DNA from: Neonectria sp. B-13
Lineage: Eukaryota; Ascomycota; Sordariomycetes; Hypocreales; Nectriaceae
Length of the DNA stretch: 64,000 nt
Reading direction: 5' to 3'
Assembly (NCBI GenBank): GCA_002682825.1
Contig: NOKP01000011.1
Span: 744,420 to 808,419 of the forward strand
Part shown: piece after piece, positions 23,194 to 32,183 of the stretch
Numbering within the stretch: the first letter of the stretch is position 1
How the letters are laid out: each line of letters starts with the position of its first letter
The notes under the pieces: generated by a model
Seen by the model: only the letters and a program-made list of their open reading frames with translations
Databases searched by the model: none
What the model was told of the DNA's origin: nothing
Program-made: the position numbers and the translations under genes

Positions 23194-23880
23194 CATATTC
23201 CTTAAGTTAAAGCTATTGTTTTAGCTGAGAAAGCTTTAAGGATTAAGCTGTTTTTGAGTAATAGTTTATATATAAGATACTACTACTACAATAGGGAACT
23301 CTTAGGCCTTAATGCATAGGAAAGTAAAAGAAACCTTTTATAAATCAATTCATGCACCAGTTTTGGAATAAAGAGCATCGAGGCAAACGTTGCGAACTCA
23401 TTTCGGGCCTGCCTCCTCTTACTCTCCATGGTCTTGCAGCACCAATGTAAGATTATTAACGCTCGCGAGAGTGCCTGGATGCTCTCTGCAGAGCATCTTC
23501 TCCTTCATATCCACAGCTCGTCGGGTGGTCAGTGAGTTTCTCTACCCGTTAAGCCACAGGTATTTCCGAAGGCAGTGTGAGTAAAGCACGTTGAACCTTG
23601 GTGCAGAGTGGTGACAAGTCAGGGCGTCTCGTGCTGCATGAGGCAAGCCAGATAGGCATCTCTGGCTTTGTTGCCCCGGGTAACTCTGGCAAGTGCCGGG
23701 CATTCGGATGCCCAGGGTGGATTAATTTTCGCTGAACCATGTCGCTTTGTGTGTGAACCTTGTGATCCTATCCGCTAGCAGGGACTTTTCTTCATGGCCC
23801 TGCTCACCATCCCCAACGCGAAACCTGACAAGCCGACGGCCACACCCAGATGTCAAGAATGGGCTGATCAGTAGAATGAC
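23194..23880. other. intergenic, AT-rich at its start
   Basis: About 150 bp after the MFS stop are strongly AT-rich (23195-23350). No gene is recognised before the HNH remnant. Confidence 0.45.
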
Positions 23881-24335
23881 TGCTCAAGCAAATTGGGCAA
23901 AGAGGCAGTCGCGACTCCCTGACGCCATGTTCTCGACCATACGGTTGTGATAAAGAGCCGCGAACTCGGATTCCGGGCATCAAACACATGCACAACGTAT
24001 TGGATTGATACGCTGCTACTCGACCCAATGGCCGGCTTAGGAACCAGGGCGAAGGCGCGCTGATCAAAGCAAACGTGAGTGTCTGCTTTGAGCCGAAGAA
24101 AGTTGTGTTCATCGTCAACACTGCGAGTTCTCTCACCATAAAGCGCCATTCCGTTCTTGTTGAACGATTCCGTTTCTCTTTTGGTGATGATGTAGGCATG
24201 GGTTGAGGCGTACGTTGTGTTGGAGATGGCGCAACGTTGAGTACGCCCTGTTGATTGAGAAGTCGGCGCGGGAGAACAGAATAGCGAGTTTAGGGGCTTG
24301 GGATATCCGGGATAGAAAAGCGAATTTGATTATCG
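23881..24335 (-). pseudogene. fungal HNH nuclease-domain protein remnant
   Basis: Reading downward from about 24250 gives QRCAISNTTYASTHAYIITK and FNKNGMALYGERTRSVDDE, which fit the Cys-x-x-S/T-N and His-containing HNH start. LRLKADTHVCFDQRAFALVP follows (the RxDxHxxFD block), then VSIQYVVHVFDAR. One frame change near 23965 leads to AALYHNRMVENM and DCLFAQFA-stop-AVI. The stop sits where the family has Trp, as expected from a G-to-A change. It belongs to a different HNH subgroup from the gene at 10092. The N-terminus is missing or unreadable. Confidence 0.72.
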
Positions 24336-24771
24336 TCATAATTCCTTCCATTCGTAGTGGTATTGCGTATAATGCGAGTGCCATAGAAGTCATCGCCGAG
24401 GGATGTTCCTTCATGCTTGTTTAAGTCGTCGCTCAGGGCAATAGTGTCGTCGCGTGTGTCAACTCTGGTGCCGGGAATGCCTGCGGTCGCTACAGGTTTT
24501 ATATTTGCATTAGTTTAGTTATTATTGGATTTAGAAATTCTAACATCTCGTCAACACTCGCTTTTTACCACCAGGGAATCCTGCCCGGGGCGCTGTCTGC
24601 CATTGCTATTATCCCTAGACATAAGATGGCTGCTGTTAATATGACTAATTCCCTCTCTCTTACTAACTGCCCAGACTAGGTTATCCAAGTGCTGCTGGAA
24701 TAGCCCCCCAATGCTCCAATGCGCAATGATTATCATAAGCTGTGAAAGGGATATGTTGAAAAGAGCCGGGA
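24336..24771. other. no gene seen
   Basis: Mixed, partly AT-rich DNA between two relics. The missing catalytic part of the hydrolase relic might have been here, but no serine-hydrolase SxxK motif could be read. Confidence 0.35.
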
Positions 24772-25160
24772 ATGGTTTCAAGACACATCTACGACGCTCA
24801 AAAGAATCGCATTCACAATACTTCGCCAAAGTCTCGGGAGTCATATGACGGCACGTACTCGAACAAGAAAGGCTACCTGAAGATTAATGTGACGCTCGAC
24901 GAGGGTAGCCTTTTTAGGCTTTGCAAGAGCCTGGAGTCAAAAACATTTGAGCTTAGTCAGTACGAGAACGACACGTTGCTGTGGCTCAGAGGTCGTGATT
25001 CCATGGCATCTACAGGTCGATGGTAGACAAGCCGCCTGTGTTCTGAAAATTGACCTTCAAGAGGTCTGAGGGTAACATTTCGTCAGTGCACTGGTTTCTT
25101 CACCCAGACGTTCCAGACGGAGAGGAATACTACAAGAAAGACAAACTTGTTGCAAAAGTC
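24772..25160 (+). pseudogene. C-terminal domain remnant of a beta-lactamase-like serine hydrolase
   Basis: The frame from 24772 reads IYDAQKNRIHNTSPKSRESY, GTYSNKKGYLKINVTLDEG and FELSQYENDTLLWLRGRDSM, then ASTGRW. A stop and frame change at about 25024-25060 follow, and SSVHWFLHPDVPDGEEYYKK continues in another frame. This order is the lipocalin-like C-terminal module of fungal class-C-beta-lactamase-related (penicillin-binding-like) hydrolases. The catalytic N-terminal two thirds are absent. The assignment rests on remembered family wording, not a search. Confidence 0.55.
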
Positions 25161-25569
25161 CGAGCCATGTTGATGATGGCTTCAGAAAGCGAGGTAGATA
25201 CGAAGAGAGCTGCTTCACGACTGTCGTGCTGTTAAAGGCGCAGTTCAGGTAGAGGGCGGTTTTATTCAACGCGCTCGGGGACATCATTATCAGTTGCATC
25301 TGCAAGATACCTAGCCACAAACTTGAACACTGTTTTACACAATATAGGCTTTGGCACATAGTTGATTCCATTGTATGCTATAGTTAATTCACAACACCCT
25401 TAACACAGACCCTTCTAGTCAAACCCCCTCTTATACTTACGAAACCGTATAGTAGAGAATCTGATAACATGATTGCTAAGCATGAAGACTCTGAAAGCCG
25501 TACCCCTTCCAAGTTGAGGCTAGATGAAATGAAAACTTGACAAGCCCTAGGCCTCAAGACGACACTTCT
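25161..25569. other. no gene seen; 3' flank of the secreted-protein gene
   Basis: No supported coding region. The right part is the 3' untranslated side of the minus-strand gene that ends at 25570. Confidence 0.45.
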
Positions 25570-26626
25570 CTACTGGCAAGCCGGTATGTCAGGGTTGACC
25601 TTGCTAGGAGGCCACATGCCATTGAGACAGTTGTTGTCCATCCCGACAAGAAGACCGCTGTTGGGGTCATCCATATTAGTCCAAGCTTGCCTCCATTCAT
25701 CGTAAACGCAGTGGTCATAGGAAACTCCCTCTTTCAGGTACACTTCGTCCTGCTTGCAGAAGGGCAGCCTCTCGTTAGGGTTGCCGCAATCAGTAGCAAC
25801 AAAGACCGCATATCCAGATGGGTTGCCCTGGGAAGTCTCAAGAACAGTCGTGAAGCACTCCTCCTTCTCGACGACGTCGTTGCACTTGCTGCCGGTAAAT
25901 GCATGCTGACTGAGAGAGCCTTTGGTGGTGATTCCACAAGAGCTTGTGATATGTCAGCATCTGTCTTCTTGTGAAGCACCGGGCTGTACTTACGTGATGG
26001 TGTGAGGGATGAACGCCCAATAGCCACAGTCTTGCTCAAGCTCGGAAGGCTTGTCGCGAACAACACCGCTTACAGTCATCTTGCTCTCGCTGTAAGAGAA
26101 AGATGCGCCAGCAGTAAACGCTCCATGGCCGATCTGAAGACCCCAAGTGACGGACTTGGACACCTCGGCTGACATGCGCTCCTCGAGGGTACAAGAGCCT
26201 GGGCCACAGCGGGCATTATCGAAGGGAACCTCCTGACCCCAGCCCCATTTAAGGGTCTTCTCACAATAGGTTTCGCACTAGATCATCAGTATCTGCCTGT
26301 AGAGTTAAATAGGCTTCTAATCTGCTTACATCGTTTGGGTGAGTCTCGCAAGAACCCTGGTCGTTGAGGGGATTCTTAGGAGGGCAATCGGTATACTCCT
26401 ATACCCATACTGTCAGTTAATGTTTGAAGGTCTCAACGAGTCTACATACCTGGCCCTCATCGACCTTTTCGATTCTGAAGCATTGGTCAACTCCGATGCG
26501 AGGGTTGTCTGGCTGGTCAACGTCGAGACGTTTGATCAGCTCACCAATATAAGCCGGCGTGACATGTTTGGGAACGACCAGAGCCAGTGCACCAGAGGCA
26601 AAAGCCACAAGCTGAAGGGTCTTCAT
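25570..26626 (-). CDS. cysteine-rich secreted protein, unknown function
   Basis: Four exons join in frame: 26626..26450, 26398..26330, 26277..25994 and 25942..25570, total 300 aa. The introns are 51, 52, 51 bp, each GT-AG (GTATGT, GTAAGC, GTAAGT). The protein starts with a signal peptide (MKTLQLVAFASGALALVVP) and the mature part holds 16 cysteines, an even number that would suit disulphide bonding. It has no membrane segment. The third exon has a Ser/Thr/Tyr-rich beta-like stretch (GAFTAGASFSYSESKMTVSG). I do not recognise the family. Size and cysteine content would fit an extracellular protein or candidate effector, but that role is not shown. All splice sites being intact among surrounding relics argues that it is a live gene. 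Confidence 0.85.
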
Positions 26627-26720
26627 CGTGATATGTTAAGAATGCTGTTGTTGGTAACTGGGGCTTTATTGATGCGATGAGGAGTGTGATGAAAGCTCAA
26701 CTTGATGGATAGTTAACGGC

Positions 26721-26730
26721 TTTATATACA
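26721..26730 (-). promoter_or_regulatory. TATA box of the secreted-protein gene
   Basis: TGTATATAAA on the minus strand lies about 95 bp before the ATG at 26626, a normal distance for a strong core promoter. Confidence 0.5.
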
Positions 26731-27920
26731 CATCAACAGCCAAACTTGACCAGCTTTCAAGAATGATACTTGTTCTTGATCATCAGACCTCTCAGGCCAG
26801 CTCGTATCATACCGTCATCTCGAATCCTTTAGTGCCACTCTAATCACATGCTCCATTCGGGATCATCTAGTTTCCAAGGTACCGTTTCTTGTTGCCTAAC
26901 TATTCAAGCTCCGTCGGCGATAACATAAATCAAGCTACAGGAATCCTTCTAGAAGGATTAATATATTCACCAGGCCCCATTGGCCAGTGTGACTTAACAA
27001 GACCGCCCCTCCTCGTAAATGTGAGATATTAATTGTTGCTTACTCGATGCAATGATGATCTCTCATGTACCAACCCATATATATTCTCCTTTAAGCTTAA
27101 ACACCTACCTTATCGGTAAAGTTGCAAGGGGTATGCCTGATTTACATGATGGGGGCCATAAACAAAGTGGCCTTATTATAGAATGATCTAAAGCTGTAAG
27201 GAGACGCGCAAGGCCGGCTGGTGATTGGTCCCTGGCGCTCGGCGCCCGATCATCAGTTGTGTGGCGCGATTGGGTAACGCAAGCTTACCAGAATTGTTTG
27301 ATCTTTTTGGCTCAGCTGGATTAGTCTATTGAAGGTTAGGTACACCACCCTAGCTCTTACAAAAGTGTACCAGTCGGCTAATAGTAAGCTAGTTGGATAG
27401 ACAGCTCGTGGTGGTTTGAACTGAGAATTCTACTCAGGTTAATATCAAGATCATAAATTTTATCTCCCAAGACTACATGCAGCTTCAATTCTATCAATTG
27501 TTCGTTGATAACGTTCTAGCACCTGCTAGGTTTTATGTAATATGGCTGCCATAATCTGGTCATGCATGAACTCCTCGCCCGGCAGTGCGTTAATTCTCAG
27601 GGCTAGTTAAACTGTTCCACATTTATCCCATTTTACAATTCGTCCTCTCGGACCGGAGCATTTTAGCCCTTTTACAATTCGTTCGCTCGGACTCAACCCA
27701 TGCTCTCGGCTGACTTCGGATTCAGATGCAAGGGTTCCTGCAGCTTACTGTACTTTACCTCGCATTCATCCCTGGAGGACTTGCCACAATAGGAAAATGA
27801 AAATTAACAGGGGCCTAATCTACTCAGCCTTCTCCTCAAGCTTCGATCCTACAAGCTTGGTGCGCCATCAGCGCTGTAACATCATGTACGTCATCAATAT
27901 GTTCCACCGGTAACTCGTGT
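26731..27920. other. gene-free, AT-rich
   Basis: About 1.2 kb without a supported gene. AT-rich blocks with many TA/TAA runs (about 26930-27130 and 27420-27560) alternate with GC-richer patches. Two copies of a short phrase (TTACAATTCG) occur at 27635 and 27671. This could be decayed repeat DNA. Confidence 0.4.
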
Positions 27921-28184
27921 GCCCCCTACCAAGCGTCTTGCTCTATTGCAGTTTGAACACATCATTGGACACGAAGCGTTTCAGGGCAAGGAGCCACTGC
28001 CCCAGCAAATGGATGATATAGCCCAGCGCATTAGGCAGGATGCGATGGGAATCGGCATTCTAACGCCTACTGAGCTGGTGTGTGGTGACCCCTCGCCCCT
28101 GATTAACAGAACTAGACTTGTATTGTAACAGGACGAAATCAAGGACTCGGCAGGACATCACCCTCTATTCCGCAATGTGCGATA
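27921..28184 (+). pseudogene. duplicate fragment of the PD-(D/E)XK gene (exon 1 end, intron 1, exon 2 start)
   Basis: LALLQFEHIIGHEAFQG and IRQDAMGIGILTP repeat, with few changes, the minus-strand gene at 31054..29623. The match runs through its intron 1 (GTGTGTGGTGACC...GTAACAG) into ATCAAGGACTCGGCAGG and CACCCTCTATTCCGC. It corresponds in inverted orientation to about 30505-30763. Because the intron is kept, this is a DNA-level duplication and not a retrocopy. Confidence 0.8.
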
Positions 28185-28237
28185 TGCGCAGGAGTGCTGT
28201 TGAAGGAAAGCCAGTAACCAGTCGCACAAGTCAGGCT
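28178..28237 (+). repeat. second duplicated piece, direct copy of 30180-30232
   Basis: ATGCGCAGGAGTGCTGTTGAAGG and the following ~35 bases match 30181 onward in the same orientation, although the adjoining block matches inverted. Differences are mostly transitions: A/T in the 30.2-kb copy stands opposite G/C here. Confidence 0.75.
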
Positions 28238-28708
28238 AAGACTTGCTCCTAACACTAACGTAGCGATTAGTGACTTCTGACTGTGTGCGGGTGATGAACC
28301 CCAAAATGGTCATGATGACCGCTCCCGTTTCGTGAAGCTAGACATGTTTTCTTGAGACCAGGAGTCCGGGGAGTGTCCGACCTTGCTCAGCCCCCTCAGG
28401 AGCTGCTTGTTGATCACGTCCTCAAAGCTGGCACCATTGAGTCGCGCTTTTAGTAAGTGCGGGTAGTGGAGTGTTGCTGGTCGAAGTCCTTCGGTTGTTA
28501 GAGGACCCAACGCCCTAGTCCTACTCAGCCCCTGCCCCCGTTGGGCATTGATGCTCTCTATCTCAGCAAACTCGTCGTCTGACGAGATGCGGATGGCCTT
28601 GGCTCCTCAGCCGCCATCTCTCAGAGGAGGGCAGGCCCGGAGAGGAAGGGGATGCCGAGGTGATCATGGTATCCTCCTCTGCAGTGGGCTGAGTGAGCGC
28701 CCGCAGGA
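28238..28708. other. unassigned; short coding-like piece
   Basis: A plus-strand stretch at about 28360-28450 (VRGVSDLAQPPQELLVDHVL, then KAGTIESRF and a stop) looks like the C-terminus of some protein. I cannot name it. The remainder has no supported gene. Confidence 0.3.
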
Positions 28709-29239
28709 TCACGACGGACCGTTGGTGAAGGAAAGGACGGGCATATACTTAGGACATGTATCTAAGATCTTGTCATTAAATGCAAAGTCTATCAGTTCTT
28801 GAAAGGCGTTATCAAGATCATGGTTAACAATAATCTTGTCGTGCACACCTGTTTCAGCGTAGTCAAGCTCAGCTCTGGCCTGAGCTAGTCTTCTCTGGAT
28901 GCTGCCCTCGTCCTCATTACCACGCCCTCGAAGCCGCACTTCAAGTTCCGTGAAGCTTGGCGGCTTAATGAAGACAAAGCGTGGGTTGATATGAGAGCCT
29001 ACCTTTAATTGCTCTTTCTTCAACTGCTTGACACCCTCCATCTCAATATCGGGCAAGACTATCGAACCTTTTGCCGCCTGATCGATGACTGTCTGTTTGC
29101 TGGTGCCATACAAGTTGCCATTGAACTCCGCATTCTCTATGAAGAAAGTATTTTCGGCGAAAAGAGACTCGAACTTGTCTCGTGAGAGATAGTAATAGGT
29201 TGTACCATCAATCTCCATGAAAAGCTTATCCTGAACCAT
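28709..29239 (-). CDS. guanylate-kinase-like protein lacking the P-loop (possibly truncated)
   Basis: 176 aa. FFIENAEFNGNLYGTSK is the guanylate-kinase signature and GMP-binding segment, GSIVLPDIEMEGVKQLKK corresponds to the ILDIDVQG strand, and FVFIKPPSFTELEVRLRGRG with RRLAQARAELDYAE to the lid and C-terminal helices. The GxxGxGKST ATP-binding loop that begins normal enzymes is absent. No upstream exon with such a loop is found within 29240-29622. Without it ATP cannot be bound normally, so this is a truncated paralogue or a protein repurposed for GMP/partner binding. The ORF has no internal stops. A TATATAAAAG box stands 126 bp upstream of the ATG. Confidence 0.72.
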   Translation of the reverse strand: MVQDKLFMEIDGTTYYYLSRDKFESLFAENTFFIENAEFNGNLYGTSKQTVIDQAAKGSIVLPDIEMEGVKQLKKEQLKVGSHINPRFVFIKPPSFTELEVRLRGRGNEDEGSIQRRLAQARAELDYAETGVHDKIIVNHDLDNAFQELIDFAFNDKILDTCPKYMPVLSFTNGPS

Positions 29240-29364
29240 AGCACATATAAATGACCTGGCTGTCTCTCGTCAAGCTGACAAGTCAGGCCGGCCTTCTTCT
29301 CTCTTTCTCAATACATCACAACACAACCGCAATGCATACCACAATCGTCCGCTGCGGCTGTACA

Positions 29365-29374
29365 CTTTTATATA
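29365..29374 (-). promoter_or_regulatory. TATA-like element before the guanylate-kinase-like ORF
   Basis: TATATAAAAG on the minus strand, 126 bp before the ATG at 29239. It suggests the truncated ORF could be transcribed. Confidence 0.4.
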
Positions 29375-29622
29375 GTAACTAACTAGTAATATATCCTTCC
29401 TCACTCGGAAGTGACCTCAGCTGGGCTCTATTCCTCAATAGTGTATACCACGTCAGCCTGTGACAACAGGTGGGAATAACATCGCGATCGCCCTCGAGAA
29501 GCACGTCGTCGTTGTAACTGAGAGCCATTACTTCATAAACACTCCTGGGTATCAAAGGCTAATCTCAAGCTGCCAAATTAACAAACGGCGCACATAAGCC
29601 ACTTCCACCATGCCAGAGGACA

Positions 29623-31054
29623 TCATAGTCCGGTGCTTTCTCTTAACACCTCGGACTGTATCCACGGCCAAAGCTCCTGGGCTGACCAGCTTGCGAGTCG
29701 CTGCAGCACCGCAATAATCTGGCAGATTCCTTGAATGCAATCAGTCGATCCAATCAGGATCTTGCTCCAAATCACAGTCTGTCTATCCAAGCCATTCTCA
29801 AGCAGCCGGCCCTGCGTCGCAGCGATGAAACTCCAATCATGCCCCTGAACAATAATCGCTGGCAGAAACCCAAAGTCGTTGGGGCCTACCGGGGCAAGTT
29901 CCCGTAATCGTTTCCAATGCACAGACAGCCACGTGCTCATCTGCGTCAGGGCCGTCTGCCAGTCTTCGCCGGTCCGCTTAGTCTCGATGCTCAGGCTGAC
30001 GGGGCAGTTGATGAGGGGCGTATAGTCTGTGTGGTTGATTGAGAGGTGGCGTGATAACTGCGCAACGTGATATAGGGAATCACTGAGCGCAGATTGCCAT
30101 CCCGGTTCAATGTATACGCAGTAATCGACTCGTTTCTCTTGGCGTGAGCCCAGGAAGGTCGGAGAATAGGGTTGTGCGATCTGCGCAGGAGTGCTGTTAA
30201 AGGAAAGTCAGTAATCAGTCACACTAGTCAGATTTCTGACCAACGTACACATTTGTGACCTCGACCGTGAATCCCTTATCGCTTGGGCTGTCTCCTGTCT
30301 GGTCCACCACATTGACGCTTGCGTGTCGAAGTGCTGTTTTCAGGAGAGGATAATGAACAGTCTCGTTCCAGGATGCTTCGCAGTGCCCTTTACGCTCGCA
30401 CTTCCTAGCCTCTTGCCAAATGTCGATCAGGGTTTCGACCGGCGGCAATTTCCCGAATCTCGAGCGTTGCTCGGCAGCATCGACGAGATATGGCAGCTTA
30501 AGCATATCGCGGAATAGAGGGTGATTTCTTGCCGAGTTCTTGATATCGTCCTGTTGCAATAGAAGTCAGATTCAATTGATCTTCTGGGGCGAGGGGTTGT
30601 TACGCACCAGATCACCAGGTGTCAGTATGCCGATTCCCATTGCATCCTGCCTAATGCATAGGGCCATATCATCCAATTTCTGGGGCGGTGGCTCCTCGCC
30701 CTGAAACGCTTCGTGTCTAATGATATGTTCAAACTGCAATAGAGCAAGACCCTTGGTAGGACTAGCCCTCCCACTGCGCGTTCTCTTCGAGCGCGACGAG
30801 GTTGTGCTACTGCAGTCGCTTGGCGCAGATAGGACCGTCCTCTCACCAGGCCTTCCCTGGCTGTTCTTCGTCGGTGTCGCATCAGGGTCGAGGGGATCGA
30901 GACGGAAGCGCTTTGTGGGTGACGCTCCATCGTCGTGGGACATCGGGGGCGATGGCAGGCGGCGTTTGAAAGACTGAGATGGCGATTGCTTATCCGTCGA
31001 GGTTCCGGGTATTGCGGAGAGCCAGTTGATAATACCATCAGATAGAGACAGCAT
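29623..31054 (-). CDS. fungal PD-(D/E)XK nuclease-like domain protein
   Basis: Exons 31054..30608, 30550..30249 and 30193..29623 give 439 aa (introns 57 and 55 bp; GTGCGT...ACAG and GTACGT...ACAG). The first ~100 residues are Ser/Pro-rich with a basic SKRTRSGR patch. The C-terminal half carries RVDYCVYIEPGW and VSLSIETKRTG, which give the Asp and Glu-x-Lys of a PD-(D/E)XK core, then AIIVQGHDWSFIAA and ILIGSTDCIQGICQIIAVLQ, typical of this fungal family. Such proteins are abundant in accessory regions of fungal genomes; their nuclease activity is predicted, not known. Parts of this gene are duplicated at 27921-28237. The gene is complete and all splice junctions hold. Confidence 0.88.
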
Positions 31055-31659
31055 GCTGTTTCCTGGCGACAGGTAACGTGGGAACGAATATTATGTCCAA
31101 TGATGCGAGAAGATAGGATTGGTGTGGTGATGTCAAGTATTTGGAATTGGCTTGATTTGGATTAGCGGGGTTGTTCCCAGAGCAACAATCAGGCGGAATC
31201 GGGCTTTGCCGAGGAAATTCCGAAAGGTTCCTCAGACCTCGACTGCAAATTACCGAAAGCAGAATGAAGAGCAAACCCATGAAAAGTATGCAAAATCTAC
31301 GATATAAATTTGATTAATTTGTCAATTTGAACAATTTTTCTTTGTACTTTTAGCAAAAGTCGTTCGTGCCTACTACCACCACTCATTTGCCTAACCTTAG
31401 CTACTATGTTCCTTCTTCGTTTCTCTCCCTTTCCCCTTTCACCTTGCCATGCCACCTCAGTCTGTAAACATCGCGCGTCGCCAGGAGACCCTCACAAGTT
31501 GAGGATGGACGACATCTATTCTATTCCGTGAGGCTGCTTGATGTGGTAGAGCACGCAGCTCACGCGTCCTCCACTTCAGCAGATACTGCATTTGAGTAGA
31601 ACGTTCCTCACTACAGCCACGAAATTCACCTAGAAACCTGAACACCGACTCGGAATTTA
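31055..31659. other. promoter and intergenic DNA
   Basis: AT-rich at 31290-31360 with CT-rich tracts at 31400-31450. No supported gene; a 71-codon open frame on the minus strand (31672..31457) has no features. Confidence 0.4.
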
Positions 31660-32095
31660 TTGTTATGTGCAACGGCTCCTGTTTAGTTATTCGCCTATTT
31701 ACCGAGAACTTTTCGGAATCGACCCGCTTAAAGGAGCGCCTTCTAGTGGCAGAGGAATGTGAGCTGGATGGCTACAGGGTCGAAGACTTCTACAACTGGG
31801 CCTGCCATTGTTACGCGATATTCCTGCCCTGAGAAGATATTAAACAACGAAGGCCCCAGATAGGATCTACGAACATCGTGGCTGCATGGCTTAGTGCGAG
31901 ACCAAGGAGGCTGAGTGTTAGGACTTGTACTCTCCTACAATGACTGCAAAACCCAGACTGTGGCCTGCGTCGTGGTGAATCCGAACCTTTCCATTGCCTG
32001 GAGACGCAAATGGAAGGGCCAGGTCAGCTTAACTGTCCAACAGTTGCATCAGGCTGGTGTCACTTGGGACGACGACGATACGTGTCGCGAGTAGG
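31660..32095 (+). pseudogene. kinase-like protein remnant, cut at the catalytic loop
   Basis: The frame from 31663 reads STRLKERLLVAEECELDGY and VEDFYNWACHC, then stops at 31833. A later frame (about 31917-32095) reads LSYNDCKTQTVACVVVNP and SLTVQQLHQAGVTWDDDD, then ends in a stop. This order fits a fungal family with an N-terminal helical block and a kinase-like C-lobe whose catalytic loop reads GxxWGDxKxxN. Here the sequence breaks off exactly at WDD. The middle is not readable in one frame. The identification is from memory of the family pattern. Confidence 0.5.
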
Positions 32096-32183
32096 TAGTT
32101 ATAGTTAGTTATTATCACACTAGACCTTCGGGCTACTCCCCTGTCAACGCCTAGCTTGCGTCTCTGCTGTATTCCACTCGACT

